Source: Denitratisoma sp. DHT3 (GTDB taxonomy: Bacteria > Pseudomonadota > Gammaproteobacteria > Burkholderiales > Rhodocyclaceae). From it: 64,000 bases of DNA. The notes below the pieces were generated by a model. That model was not told where the DNA came from and made no database searches. It was given only the letters and a program-made list of their open reading frames with translations. Shown in pieces: positions 36,734 through 47,032 of the stretch; position 1 is the stretch's first letter, and every line of letters begins with the position of its first letter. The stretch is from contig NZ_CP020914.1 of the NCBI RefSeq assembly GCF_007833355.1, positions 2,032,047 through 2,096,046 on the forward strand, read 5' to 3'. The position numbers were made by a program, and so were the translations under genes.

Positions 36734-37450
36734 ATGTCCCATTCCAACAATCCCTTCGTCCGCGGCTACGATAGCCTGTCCGTGCAACGGCTGCTGGCGA
36801 TTGCCTACGACGACGACTGCCCGCTGAGCTACCTCCCGCTGCACGTCTCGCAGTCGCACCTGCCGGACAGCCAGGTCGAGCTCCATGCCTGCGTCTTCTG
36901 CGACGACTTCGCGCTGATCACGGAAGGCCAGAACGTGCCGCCCGAGCTGGACGCGCAGTGCCCCAGCCATGGCATCGCCCGAAACCTCGTCTACGCCGTC
37001 ATGGCCGAAGAAGCCGGCAAGCCGCTGCACGTCGGCGACACCTACTCCGAGGAAGCCGCGGGAGAGGTGGTACGCCGCCTGCGCTTCGAGACCGGGTTCT
37101 ACAGCCGTGCCTGGGAAATCAGTTCGGCGCACATCACCGAGGAGGCCGGCCGCTATCTGGCCAACCTGGCCGACATCGCCACGCCAACCCGTTTCCTGTT
37201 CGTTGCCTTCCGCATTCCCTACAGCCCAGCGGTCGGCGTGAAGCTGATCGCCACGCCCTGGACGGATGCGAACCTGCAGCATGTCGAGGGCATCACCGCC
37301 GAAGAGCTGCGGCAGGAGCACCGGGCCAAGGGCGTGCCGGAGTCCCTTGTGGAAGTGTTGCACCTGGCTGCGCTCGCTGACGTTCGCCTGCTGGTGTTCG
37401 ATGCCGACGCGCCGATACTGCAGGCATTGACGGTGTACGGTGACGAATGA
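36734..37450 (+). CDS. ICE hypothetical protein with DUF5983-like C-terminus
   Basis: A 238-residue soluble protein, MSHSNNPFVRGYDSLSVQRL, with an acidic, mixed alpha/beta body. The last 35 residues (VLHLAALADVRLLVFDADAPILQALTVYGDE) resemble the small DUF5983 module found in plasmid and ICE proteins. A GGAGGAATCCC site precedes the ATG, after a hairpin leader (36679-36708). The function is unknown. It is the last backbone gene before the PLP cargo insert. Confidence 0.6.
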   Translation: MSHSNNPFVRGYDSLSVQRLLAIAYDDDCPLSYLPLHVSQSHLPDSQVELHACVFCDDFALITEGQNVPPELDAQCPSHGIARNLVYAVMAEEAGKPLHVGDTYSEEAAGEVVRRLRFETGFYSRAWEISSAHITEEAGRYLANLADIATPTRFLFVAFRIPYSPAVGVKLIATPWTDANLQHVEGITAEELRQEHRAKGVPESLVEVLHLAALADVRLLVFDADAPILQALTVYGDE

Positions 37451-37459
37451 CCCTCACTT

Positions 37460-37478
37460 GAGCCCCCTCGCGGGGCTC
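37460..37478 (+). terminator. Hairpin after the 36734-37450 gene
   Basis: GAGCCCC (37460-37466) pairs with GGGGCTC (37472-37478) around CTCGC, ten bases after the stop. GTCCCACTTTT follows. It lies between convergent genes and may terminate both. Confidence 0.5.
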
Positions 37479-37540
37479 GTCCCACTTTTGCCGATTCGGG
37501 CTTTCCATCCGACGATTTGTATGCGTCCGCCCACATGCTG

Positions 37541-39073
37541 CTACCGGCGTTCCAGTTCCCGAAGCACCCTGGCGAGCCGCTCGACCGCCGTCTCCTGTTC
37601 AGCCGGCGTGTAAGCCGCGAACCCCATCAGGAAACCGGCCCTGTGCCTGGTTGAAGCATGCAGCGCCGTCAGCCCCAGGAGATCGATTCCCGCCCGAGCC
37701 GCGGCATCGATGACCGCGCGCTCGGAGATGTCGCGGGTCAAGACACAGGGCATCTGCATTCCGCCGGCCGGCACCCTCGGTTCGACGAAGTCGGCCAGAT
37801 GCGCGCGCACGAGCCCTGCCAGCACGTCGAGCCGGTCGGCATAGACTCCACGCATCGCGCGCACATAGGCGCCGAAATGCCCCCCTTCGATGAAGCGTGC
37901 CAGCGTCAGCTGCGGGATGGATGCGCTGTGCCCGTCCAGCAGGGTCCGCGCCACGGTCATGGGCGCCACGAGCTGGGGCGGCAAGACCACGTAACCGATG
38001 CGCAGGCCGGGGAACAGCGACTTGGTGAAGGTGCCGATGTAGATCGTGCGATCGTACGGGTCGAGCCCCTGCACGCAGGCCGTGGGCTTGCCGGCGTAGT
38101 GGAACTCGCTGTCGTAGTCGTCCTCGATGATCCAGGCCTGGTTCTGCCGCGCCCATTCGATCACCGCGAGCCGCCGATCCAGCGCCAGCGTCGCGCCGGT
38201 CGGGAACTGATGCGAGGGCGTCAGGAAGACCGCCCTGGCCGGGCTCGCCGCATCGTGCAGGCGCGCCACCTGCATGCCTTGGTCGTCGAGCGGCACGGGG
38301 ACACACGCTAGCCCGGCGGCATCGAACGCCTTGCGGGCACCGTGGTAGACGGGGTCTTCGATGAAGATCCGGTCGCCCGCGTCGAGCAATACGGTTGCGC
38401 ACAGGGCCAACGCCTGTTGCGAGCTGGTCAGCACCAGCACACGCTCGGGCGTGGCGCGCGCCCCCCGCTCAAGATTGACGTAGTCCGCGATGGCGCGGCG
38501 CAACGGCTCCACGCCTTGGGGTGGGCTGTGTCGCAAGGCCTGGGTGCCATAGTCCTTCAACACCTGGCGTTCCAGGCGCTCCCAGGTTCGCAGCGGAAAG
38601 CTGCGCGTCTCCGGCACCCCGGGGGCGAACGGCCTTGGCGCAACAAAGTCGCGCACGCCGCCGCCCTGGAGTATCGCCGCGCCACGCTGACTCAGACGCA
38701 CCGACTCGCGCTGGGGCCCGGGGCGCCGCGCGGTGCCACGCCTTGACGAGGCCTGCGCCCGCTCGGACACGAAGCTGCCGCTCCCCACACGCCGTTCGAT
38801 GAAGCCTTCCGCATGCAACTGGCTGTATGCCGACTCGACCGTATCGCGCGAGACGCCGAGCGACCGGGCCAATGCCCGCGACGCCGGCAGCGGTTTGCCG
38901 ACGTCGAGTGCGCCGTCGAGGATCAGTTGCCGGAGGGCGCGCTGAATGCGGGCATGCAGCGGCAAGGCGCCATGCGCGGGGTCTCCAATCCAGGCTTTGA
39001 CCGATTCGAGTTGAGCGTGCTTGAACAATTGGCCGGTAGCGCTTAACGAAAGTGGTGGGGAACAACGGGCCAT
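37541..39073 (-). CDS. MocR-type (GntR/aminotransferase) transcriptional regulator
   Basis: A 510-residue MocR/PdxR-like regulator. The N-terminal GntR wHTH (about residues 35-105) contains LPLHARIQRALRQLILDGALDVGKPLPASRALARSLGVSRDTVESAYSQLHAEGFIERRVGSGSFV. The C-terminal fold-type I aminotransferase domain binds PLP, with the NQAWIIEDDYDSEFHYAGKP and IGTFTKSLFPGLRIGY (PLP-lysine) motifs. MocR proteins sense PLP or amino-acid adducts. It is divergent from the benE-yggS-GATase-argD-glyA operon and is almost certainly its regulator. A dyad lies in the 66-bp shared promoter. Confidence 0.92.
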   Translation of the reverse strand: MARCSPPLSLSATGQLFKHAQLESVKAWIGDPAHGALPLHARIQRALRQLILDGALDVGKPLPASRALARSLGVSRDTVESAYSQLHAEGFIERRVGSGSFVSERAQASSRRGTARRPGPQRESVRLSQRGAAILQGGGVRDFVAPRPFAPGVPETRSFPLRTWERLERQVLKDYGTQALRHSPPQGVEPLRRAIADYVNLERGARATPERVLVLTSSQQALALCATVLLDAGDRIFIEDPVYHGARKAFDAAGLACVPVPLDDQGMQVARLHDAASPARAVFLTPSHQFPTGATLALDRRLAVIEWARQNQAWIIEDDYDSEFHYAGKPTACVQGLDPYDRTIYIGTFTKSLFPGLRIGYVVLPPQLVAPMTVARTLLDGHSASIPQLTLARFIEGGHFGAYVRAMRGVYADRLDVLAGLVRAHLADFVEPRVPAGGMQMPCVLTRDISERAVIDAAARAGIDLLGLTALHASTRHRAGFLMGFAAYTPAEQETAVERLARVLRELERR

Positions 39074-39088
39074 TTTAGGCTTAAAAAG

Positions 39089-39103
39089 CTGCTTTCGGAG
39101 CAG
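39089..39103. promoter_or_regulatory. Dyad in the mocR/benE divergent promoter
   Basis: CTGCT-TTCGG-AGCAG (39089-39103) is a five-base inverted repeat in the 66-bp gap between the divergent MocR and BenE genes, 15 bases before the MocR start on its strand. It is a candidate MocR operator. The A/T-rich TTTTAGGCTTAAAAAG beside it could hold a -10 element. Confidence 0.45.
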
Positions 39104-39139
39104 ATCGATCCCCCACTCTCCTGGAGCCCCAAGCCCGCC

Positions 39140-40381
39140 ATGTCGTCATCCACCTCGCCTTCACCCATCTGTCCGAGCGATCTCGCCCATCCCCTGGTGG
39201 CCGGGCTGGTCTCGGTCATCGTCAACTACGGAGGCACCTTCATCCTCGTCTTCCAGGCCGCGAAAGTGGCCGGCCTCAGCCCGGGGCTGACAGCCTCCTG
39301 GGTGTGGTCGATCTCGATCGGCGTGGGCGTCACCGGGATAGTCCTGAGCTGGACGGCACGCGAGCCGATCATTACCGCGTGGTCCACGCCGGCCGCCGCG
39401 TTCCTCATCACCGCACTTGCGACCACGCCCTATGCCGAGGCGATCGGTGCCTACCTGCTCTCGGCGGCGGCCTTCGTGGCATTGGGGTTGTCCGGGTACT
39501 TCGAGAAAGCCATCCGGCTGATCCCACCGGGCATTGCCGCCGGATTGCTGGCCGGCATCCTGCTGCAGTTCGGCATCGGTGCCTTCGGTGGCATGAGCAT
39601 CGACCCCGTTCTGGCGGGCTTGTTGATCATGGCGTATCTGGTGCTCAAGCGCCTCACCCCACGCTATGCCGTGGTGGGCATCCTGGTGCTGGGGCTGGCC
39701 TTCCTGCTCATCGAGGATCGCGTCGATCTGTCCGGGCTGGCATTGCAACTCGCCGCGCCGGTTTTCACCATGCCGGCGTTCTCGCTCAACGCCACCTTGA
39801 GCGTGGCACTGCCGCTGTTCCTGATCACGCTGACCGGCCAGTACATGCCGGGCATGCTGGTGCTGCGCAACGACGGCTTCAAGACCAGTGCGAACCCCAT
39901 CGTGACCGTCACCGGGCTCGGTTCGCTGCTCATGGCACCGTTCGGCTCCCATGCGTTCAACATCGCCGCCATCACGGCCGCGATCTGCACCGGCCGGGAA
40001 GCGCACGAAGATCCGTCCAGGCGCTGGATCGCCGGCATCGCGGCGGGGGTCTTCTACATCCTCGTAGGGGTGTTCGGCGTGACCTTGGCCGCCCTCTTCA
40101 TGGCCTTTCCGGCGACCTTCATCACCACACTGGCCGGCCTCGCGCTACTGGGCGCCATCGGCGGCAGCCTGGCCGGCGCCATGGCCGACGCACAGGCGCG
40201 CGAGGCCTCGCTGATCACCTTTCTGGCCGCAGCCGCCAACATCAGCTTGGTGGGCATCGGCGGTGCGTTCTGGGGCCTGGTGATCGGGCTGCTGGCGCAT
40301 GCGGTGCTCAACGGCCGCCTGCCCCAACGAGCGCCAAGGCAGGTGATGGCGCCCGCCCCCGCGAACAAGGGGGTGAGCTGA
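39140..40381 (+). CDS. BenE-family benzoate/H+ symporter-like transporter
   Basis: A 413-residue inner-membrane protein with about 12 hydrophobic segments and BenE-family motifs: LVSVIVNYGGTFILVFQAAKVAGLSPGLTASWVWSISIGVG, TAWSTPAAAFLI and LLMAPFGSHAFNIAAITAAICTG. Characterised members import benzoate. In this context, among amino-acid/PLP enzymes, the true substrate may be another small carboxylate or amino acid. The stop overlaps the yggS start by one base (TGATG). Confidence 0.87.
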   Translation: MSSSTSPSPICPSDLAHPLVAGLVSVIVNYGGTFILVFQAAKVAGLSPGLTASWVWSISIGVGVTGIVLSWTAREPIITAWSTPAAAFLITALATTPYAEAIGAYLLSAAAFVALGLSGYFEKAIRLIPPGIAAGLLAGILLQFGIGAFGGMSIDPVLAGLLIMAYLVLKRLTPRYAVVGILVLGLAFLLIEDRVDLSGLALQLAAPVFTMPAFSLNATLSVALPLFLITLTGQYMPGMLVLRNDGFKTSANPIVTVTGLGSLLMAPFGSHAFNIAAITAAICTGREAHEDPSRRWIAGIAAGVFYILVGVFGVTLAALFMAFPATFITTLAGLALLGAIGGSLAGAMADAQAREASLITFLAAAANISLVGIGGAFWGLVIGLLAHAVLNGRLPQRAPRQVMAPAPANKGVS

Positions 40382-41196
40382 TGCGCCCCTCTGTCGGTGC
40401 CGTGCTTCACCACGACCCGCATGGACGCTATCCCGAGGCCCTCACCGTCGAGGACTTCCGGAACAAGCTGGCTGCCGTGCGGGCACGCATCGACGCCGCC
40501 TGCCGTCGCGCGGGTCGCGATCCGGCGGACGTGCGTCTGCTCCCGGTGAGCAAGACCAAGCCCGAGGCCAGTGTTCGCATGACCTACGCGGCCGGTTGCC
40601 GGATGCTGGGCGAAAACAAGGTGCAGGAGGCCCATCGCAAATGGGAAGCCACGCAGGATCTCGGCGGGCTGCGCTGGTCGATCATCGGCCACCTGCAGAC
40701 CAACAAGGCGCGGATGGTGGCGCGCTTCGCCGATGAGTTCCAGGCGCTGGACAGCCTGCGCGTGGCCGAGGCACTGGAACGCCGCCTGCAGGTCGAGGGA
40801 CGCTCACTGGACGTGTTCGTGCAGGTCAACACCTCGGGCGAGGCCAGCAAGTATGGCCTGGCACCCGAGGATGTCCCAGGCTTCGTGCGCGCCCTGCCGG
40901 CCTTCTCTGCCCTTCGCGTGCGCGGCCTGATGACGCTCGCGCTGTTCTCCAGTGAGGCCGAACGGGTACGGCAGTGCTTCATCCTGCTTCGCACGCTGCG
41001 GGACCGACTGCGCCAGAGCGCACCCACAGGAATTGGTCTGGACGAACTGTCCATGGGCATGTCCGACGACTTCGAGATCGCCATCGAGGAAGGTGCCACC
41101 GTGGTGCGTGTCGGCCAGGCCCTCTTCGGCGCCCGCCCCTTGCCCGACAGCCACTATTGGCCAGCAAACCCCGAAACAGAGGAGCCCCGATCGTGA
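40381..41196 (+). CDS. YggS/PLPBP-family PLP homeostasis protein
   Basis: A 271-residue PLP-binding protein with a single alanine-racemase-like barrel. It would manage free PLP rather than catalyse a reaction. The PLP lysine lies in LLPVSKTKPEASV (about residue 60). GENKVQEAHRKWE, WSIIGHLQTNKAR, VFVQVNTSGEASKYGL and DELSMGMSDDFEIAIEEGATVVRVGQALFG are family signatures. The N-terminus has about 20 extra residues relative to E. coli YggS. It is translationally coupled to benE and to the next gene (GTGA overlap). A decayed fragment of the same family lies at 22342-22430. Confidence 0.93.
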   Translation: MRPSVGAVLHHDPHGRYPEALTVEDFRNKLAAVRARIDAACRRAGRDPADVRLLPVSKTKPEASVRMTYAAGCRMLGENKVQEAHRKWEATQDLGGLRWSIIGHLQTNKARMVARFADEFQALDSLRVAEALERRLQVEGRSLDVFVQVNTSGEASKYGLAPEDVPGFVRALPAFSALRVRGLMTLALFSSEAERVRQCFILLRTLRDRLRQSAPTGIGLDELSMGMSDDFEIAIEEGATVVRVGQALFGARPLPDSHYWPANPETEEPRS

Positions 41197-41912
41197 AGAC
41201 CGCCATCGCCATTCGCCACCTGGATTTCGAAGACCTGGGAACGCTGGAACCCCTGCTGCAAGCACGCGGCTACACGATCGAGTATGTCGATGCGACTCGA
41301 GATGCGTTGAACACCCGCGCTGTCGATACTGCTGACCTGCTGGTGGTGCTCGGTGGCCCCATCGGCGCCTTTGACGACGAGGCCTATCCATTCATCGTGG
41401 ATGAGTTGGCCTTGGTGCGTCGGCGGCTGGACGGCCATCGCCCGCTGCTGGGGATCTGCCTGGGCGCGCAACTCATCGCGCGCGCGCTCGGCGCCAGCGT
41501 GGCCCCCATGGGTGTCAAGGAAATCGGCTTTGCGCCACTGACGCTGACACAGGAAGGTCAAGCCTCGCCGCTGGTGGCGCTGGGCAACGTGCCGGTCCTG
41601 CACTGGCATGGCGATCAGTTCGACATTCCACCCGGCGCGCTGCGGCTGGCAGGGACGGATGTGTGCCCCAACCAGGCCTTTTCGGTCGGGCGCCATGTGC
41701 TCGGGCTGCAATGCCACCTGGAGGCAGACCCGCGCCAGATCGAACGCTGGCTGGTCGGACATGCCTGCGAACTGGCCCAGGCGGGAATCGACCCGCGTGC
41801 ACTGCGCACCCAGGCATGCGCCCTGCACACACGGCTACCGCAGGCCGCGCGGGCGGCGTTCTCCCGCTGGCTCGACGGCGTCGAATCGGAACCGCCCTGC
41901 AGCCAGCCATGA
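41193..41912 (+). CDS. Class I glutamine amidotransferase-like protein
   Basis: A 239-residue stand-alone GATase of the GMP-synthase glutaminase type (COG0518). The nucleophile Cys lies in LLGICLGAQLIARALGA (about residue 91) and the His in LGLQCHLEADP (about 175). LVVLGGPIGAFDDEAYPF is typical of this group. A GTG start at 41193 overlaps the yggS stop. The ammonia or gamma-glutamyl acceptor is unknown; it may hydrolyse a gamma-glutamyl compound fed to the neighbouring aminotransferase. Its place inside the operon is firm. Confidence 0.87.
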   Translation: MKTAIAIRHLDFEDLGTLEPLLQARGYTIEYVDATRDALNTRAVDTADLLVVLGGPIGAFDDEAYPFIVDELALVRRRLDGHRPLLGICLGAQLIARALGASVAPMGVKEIGFAPLTLTQEGQASPLVALGNVPVLHWHGDQFDIPPGALRLAGTDVCPNQAFSVGRHVLGLQCHLEADPRQIERWLVGHACELAQAGIDPRALRTQACALHTRLPQAARAAFSRWLDGVESEPPCSQP

Positions 41913-41997
41913 CGGCGAAACACTCTCCGTGCCACTTCGGTTCGACTTGCTCCAGCCCATCCCACGTTTCCCAAGACAGCTACCTGAGGCAGCAATC

Positions 41998-43226
41998 ATG
42001 CAATACCACGCGTCGCACCTGATGCGGGCCTATGCCCGTCAACCCGTTTCCTTCGTCCGCGGCTCCGGCGCACGCCTGTGGGATGCACAAGGCGTCGAGT
42101 ACCTGGATGCCATTGCCGGCATCGCGGTCACCAGCCTGGGCCACGCCCACCCCGAGATCGCCGCCGCCATCAGCGAGCAGGCCGGGCTGCTGCTGCACAC
42201 CTCCAACGTCTTTCGCATCGACTGGCAGGAGCGGCTGGGCGCGCGGCTGTGTGCATTGACCGGCATGCAGAAGGCTTTCTTCTGCAACTCGGGGGCAGAA
42301 GCCAACGAAGCGGCGCTCAAGCTGGCGCGCCTGCATGGACATCGCAAGCAGGTGGCGCAGCCCCAGATCCTCGTGATGGAGAACGGCTTTCACGGTCGCA
42401 CCCTCGCAACGCTCTCGGCAACCGGCAACCCCGCGAAACAACGCGGCTTCGAGCCGCTGATGCCGGGCTTCGTGCGCGTGCCCTACAGCGATCTCGACGC
42501 GGTGCGCCAGGCTGCCGCGCGGTGGCCCGACATCGTGGCGGTGCTCGTCGAGCCGGTGCAGGGCGAAGGGGGAATCCGGGTTGCCGCAGCCGATTACCTG
42601 CGCGGACTGCGTGCCCTGTGCGACCAACACGACTGGCTGCTGATGGTCGACGAAATCCAGGCCGGCATGGGCCGGACCGGCGCCTGGTTCGGCCACCAGC
42701 ATGCGGGCATCACGCCCGATGTCGTCACGCTGGCGAAGGCGCTGGGCAACGGTTTTCCAATCGGCGCCTGCCTGGCGCGGGGGCAAGCCACCGACCTGTT
42801 CTCACCCGGGCAGCACGGCTCGACCTTTGGCGGCAACCCGCTCGCTTGCCGGGTCGCGTGCTCGGTGCTCGACATCATGGCCCGCGAGAACCTGCCCGAG
42901 CGGGCCGCCCTGCTCGGTACGCGCCTGCTCGACGGCCTGCAGCGGGCACTGGGCAGCCACCCCGATGTGGTCGCCATCCGTGGCCAGGGCTTGATGGCGG
43001 GGATCGAACTGAACAGGAACTGCAATGAGCTGGTTGGGCGCGCCCTGGCCGAACAGCACTTGCTCATCACGGTGACCCGCGACAACACCATCCGGCTGCT
43101 GCCCCCGCTGGTCTGCGACGAAGCGCAGATCGACGACATCGTGGCGCGCCTCGCCCACCTGCTGTCGCCGACCGCATCGGACGGCCCTGCAGCGCCCTCC
43201 GAAACGACGCCGCAGGAAGCAGCGGC

Positions 43227-43230
<4 letters not shown>
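41998..43230 (+). CDS. Class III aminotransferase, ArgD/acetylornithine type
   Basis: A 410-residue fold-type I PLP enzyme. Signatures are [94 protein letters not shown] and the PLP lysine in [17 protein letters not shown] (about 248). It would transfer an omega- or delta-amino group, as in acetylornithine or 4-aminobutyrate. It is 85 bases after the GATase gene, with no close ribosome-binding site, so coupling is looser. The ATG at 41998 gives the standard start. Its stop overlaps glyA. Confidence 0.9.
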
Positions 43231-44561
<1,331 letters not shown>

Positions 44562-44681
44562 GCGCTGCTGGATTTCGTAATGCCGCGTGCGGTAGCCGCG
44601 CCCCCAAAGAATGAGACGGCTACCGATCCCGATTGGTCGGAAATCCCGATCCACGTCCGTGGCAGGCTGACGCCTTGCCCC

Positions 44682-44830
44682 GCCGACTGACGTCGGCAGC
44701 ACCCCAGGCAGCCAAGATCTTCAAGGCTGCGGCGCGATCCGTCGCGCTGGTCGTTGTCCTGCTCGACGCCTCGGCGCGTCACTTCCTCAACCCTCAAGGG
44801 ATTTCCTCCCTTGCAGGGCGGACGTCCCTT
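44682..44830 (+). ncRNA. Three-hairpin leader RNA, copy B
   Basis: GCCGAC(44682-44687)/GTCGGC(44692-44697); GCAGCC(44708-44713)/GGCTGC(44725-44730) with loop AAGATCTTCAA; GCGCGA(44732-44737)/TCGCGC(44742-44747) with loop TCCG; then TCAACCCT and a nested hairpin (44796-44830). Stem sequences differ from copies A and C but stay paired, while the TCTTCAA loop is kept. It lies in the 291-bp gap between glyA and the gene at 44853, and probably belongs to that gene. Confidence 0.75.
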
Positions 44831-44852
44831 GGTTTCCACAAGGAGTCCATCC

Positions 44853-45650
44853 ATGGATACCCAAGCCATCCGCGCACAGATGCCGACGCTCGTTCGCGGC
44901 CACGTGCCTTCCAACATCCGCACATTCAAGTTCAACATCTTCGACGGCCAGCCCAAGGTTTCGACGCTGGGCTTTCACATCGACCCGAAGCCTTTCGAGG
45001 GCAAGGTCATCGCCACCACCGACGAGGCCATCGTCGTCAAGACGGCACGGGCCGAGTTCGCGGTGCTCGATCGCACCCTCGTGACCGAAGTGCCCGACGA
45101 GGGCGCCAAGGTGCAGGTCGAACCCTATGTCAGACGCCGCTTCGACGGTCAGCGGGCGGACACGCCCGAGGAGCAGACCGAGTTCACCGCCGACGGCCAG
45201 CCCTACACGGTGAAGCGGTTCGTGCTCGGTTCCGCACCGGCGAAGCTGCCGATCCCCGAGCCGCGCTGCCCCGAGCTGCAGGAACTGATCGACCAACTGG
45301 AGCAGTTGCCCGCTCCCGACGGCTTCCGGCGCATCACCCACATGCTGGTGGATGCCGGTGCGCGGGACATCACCTGGGTCGATCCGCTGCCCGCCGACAT
45401 CATCCGCACGCCGCCGGCCATCGGCTTCACCGTCGCCACGATGAAGTTCCAGGGTTGCGTCACCGTGCTGTATGAGCGTGGCCTCGACCTCTACGCGGTG
45501 GAGCTGCGCCGCGACGGCGAGCTGATTGAACGGGTCGATGAGGTGTTCTTCGACACCCTCGGCGAGACGCTGGAACGGCTGATCGACGACGGGAGCTGGA
45601 GGCGCATCCGCGTGCAGTGCCTGTCGAGTCGCAAGGCTGTCCGGCACTGA
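44853..45650 (+). CDS. ICE hypothetical protein, 265 residues
   Basis: A soluble protein beginning MDTQAIRAQMPTLVRGHVPS. The N-terminal half is beta-rich (FHIDPKPFEGKVIATTDEAIVVKTARAEFAVLDRTLV, reading like an SH3/KOW-type barrel). The C-terminal half contains ELIDQLEQLPAPDGFRRITHMLVDAGARDITWVDP. The family is not recognised. AAGGAG precedes the ATG at 44853. It is the first backbone gene after the PLP cargo and carries leader RNA copy B. Confidence 0.65.
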   Translation: MDTQAIRAQMPTLVRGHVPSNIRTFKFNIFDGQPKVSTLGFHIDPKPFEGKVIATTDEAIVVKTARAEFAVLDRTLVTEVPDEGAKVQVEPYVRRRFDGQRADTPEEQTEFTADGQPYTVKRFVLGSAPAKLPIPEPRCPELQELIDQLEQLPAPDGFRRITHMLVDAGARDITWVDPLPADIIRTPPAIGFTVATMKFQGCVTVLYERGLDLYAVELRRDGELIERVDEVFFDTLGETLERLIDDGSWRRIRVQCLSSRKAVRH

Positions 45651-45660
45651 CCTCTCAGCA

Positions 45661-45685
45661 GCTTCCCGCCCTCGCGGCGGGAAGC
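45661..45685 (+). promoter_or_regulatory. Leader hairpin before the DUF3085 gene
   Basis: GCTTCCCGCC (45661-45670) pairs perfectly with GGCGGGAAGC (45676-45685) around CTCGC, followed by CTCTCTTCC. It lies between two ICE genes, 31 bases before the next ATG, and may act as terminator or leader. Confidence 0.6.
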
Positions 45686-45715
45686 CTCTCTTCCTACCCC
45701 CTGGAGATCACACCC

Positions 45716-46081
45716 ATGACTGTTCGATTCAAAGGCACGGAGCTGCGGCCCGTGCTCGCCGAAGCGGTGGCGAATCAATGCCGCGTCATCCTGGTCAAGG
45801 ATCAGGGCGTGTACTTCCTGGCCGAGTGCGGCGAGCGCCGACCCGATGGTCGCCAGAAGACCATCGCCTATGCCGCCGGTTGCAACCCGGATGTCGATGC
45901 CTTCGACGACTGGTGGGAACTGGCGTGTGCCGAGTTCGGTGGCGACGACTTCGGCGAGTTCTTCGATCCGCAGGAGGGCGTGTTTGCGCGCATCCTGCTG
46001 AGCGAGGACGACCTGGACGTGTCCGCCACCGCGACACACCTGTCGCTGCAGGCGGTTCCTCCCACGCCCAGCGGTAACTGA
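45716..46081 (+). CDS. DUF3085 ICE protein
   Basis: A 121-residue acidic protein of the DUF3085 type: MTVRFKGTELRPVLAEAVAN, VILVKDQGVYFLAECGERRP, YAAGCNPDVDAFDDWWELACAEFGGDDFGEFFDP. It is found in ICEs and plasmids, with unknown activity. A GGAG ribosome-binding site precedes the ATG at 45716. It is followed by a terminator-like hairpin (46095-46111) and then the leader RNA copy C. Confidence 0.8.
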   Translation: MTVRFKGTELRPVLAEAVANQCRVILVKDQGVYFLAECGERRPDGRQKTIAYAAGCNPDVDAFDDWWELACAEFGGDDFGEFFDPQEGVFARILLSEDDLDVSATATHLSLQAVPPTPSGN

Positions 46082-46094
46082 CCGCCCATCCCTG

Positions 46095-46120
46095 GCCCCC
46101 GCTCCGGGGGCTCTTTCTTC
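46095..46120 (+). terminator. Terminator-like hairpin after the DUF3085 gene
   Basis: GCCCCC (46095-46100) pairs with GGGGGC (46106-46111) around GCTCC. TCTTTCTTC follows. The position 14 bases after the stop fits an intrinsic terminator. Confidence 0.6.
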
Positions 46121-46198
46121 CCGGCAATGCGGACAGCCGCGAGTGCCGATTGCCGCTCGCCTGCGCGCCGTCCCGGCGCCACGCTTCCGGCCATGTTC

Positions 46199-46397
46199 CG
46201 CTGACGTCCGTCAGCGACATGCCCAGGCAGCCACGATCTTCAAGGCTGCGACGCGGTTCCGACCGCGTTGATCACCCCAGTTCGCACCGGCATCCATGCG
46301 CGAACGGCCATCGGTTCTCGATGGCGATGCCTCCAAGCTGTTTCATCAACCCACGCGGGGGTTCCACACCTTCCCCGCCTGGGTCGGGTGTGTCTCC
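46199..46397 (+). ncRNA. Three-hairpin leader RNA, copy C
   Basis: GCTGAC(46200-46205)/GTCAGC(46210-46215); GCAGCC(46227-46232)/GGCTGC(46244-46249) with loop ACGATCTTCAA; ACGCGGT(46251-46257)/ACCGCGT(46262-46268) with loop TCCG; then CCAGTTCGCAC, TCAACCCA and the nested hairpin CACACC/GGTGTG enclosing CCCC/GGG (46357-46397). Compared with copy A the conservation extends into the spacer (CCAGTYCGC, CGATG). It lies in the 342-bp gap before the DUF3577 gene. Confidence 0.75.
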
Positions 46398-46423
46398 GCC
46401 TCTTTGTTCCCAGGAGATTCACC

Positions 46424-46978
46424 ATGACCACTTCCACCGAAAAATCCTACTTCGATCTGCACATCACCGGCCTCGGGTATCTCAATCGCATCCGCGAAGT
46501 GAAGCCCAAGAAAGGCGATGCGTTCCTGGCCTGCGACATCGCGGCCCTGAACGGTCTCAGCGATGACGTCTCGTATGTGCGCTTCGACACGCGCGTATCG
46601 GGTTCGGAAGCGCAGCACCTGGTGCGCCGCTGCATTCAGGCGGTCGACGCCGAGAAGAAGGTGATGATCGGCTTCCGCCTGGGCGACCTGTGGACCGACA
46701 CCTTCACCTACTCCAAGGGCAAGCGTGCCGGCGAGCAGGGTGTGAGCCTCAAGGCCCGCCTGCTGTTCGTCAGTTGGATCAAGGTCGACGGCAGGCTCGT
46801 CTACAAGGCCGAACCCAAGCCGACCGAGACCGACGACCGGGATCCGGAGGTCACTCTGGCATCCGACGTACCCGCCGCGCAGCAAGGTCCGGCGCCGGCG
46901 TCATCCGAGCCCGTCACCGAAACTGCCGACGTCGACGCTGCCGACGTCCCTGCATGGGCTGTTGCCGAGTCGTTCTGA
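46424..46978 (+). CDS. DUF3577/STY4534-family ICE protein
   Basis: A 184-residue protein of the STY4534 ICE family (DUF3577): SYFDLHITGLGYLNRIREVKPKKGDAFLACDIAALNG, KKVMIGFRLGDLWTDTFTYSKGKRAGEQGVSLKARLLFVSWIKVDG. The N-terminal OB-like domain suggests single-stranded DNA binding, and the tail is acidic. The ATG at 46424 has AGGAGA upstream. Leader RNA copy C precedes it. A role in ICE replication or DNA processing is inferred. Confidence 0.8.
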   Translation: MTTSTEKSYFDLHITGLGYLNRIREVKPKKGDAFLACDIAALNGLSDDVSYVRFDTRVSGSEAQHLVRRCIQAVDAEKKVMIGFRLGDLWTDTFTYSKGKRAGEQGVSLKARLLFVSWIKVDGRLVYKAEPKPTETDDRDPEVTLASDVPAAQQGPAPASSEPVTETADVDAADVPAWAVAESF

Positions 46979-47032
46979 TCCGCAAGGTGCATTCCCGGGG
47001 CCTTGTCCGCTCTTCGTCAGCAGGAGACTTTC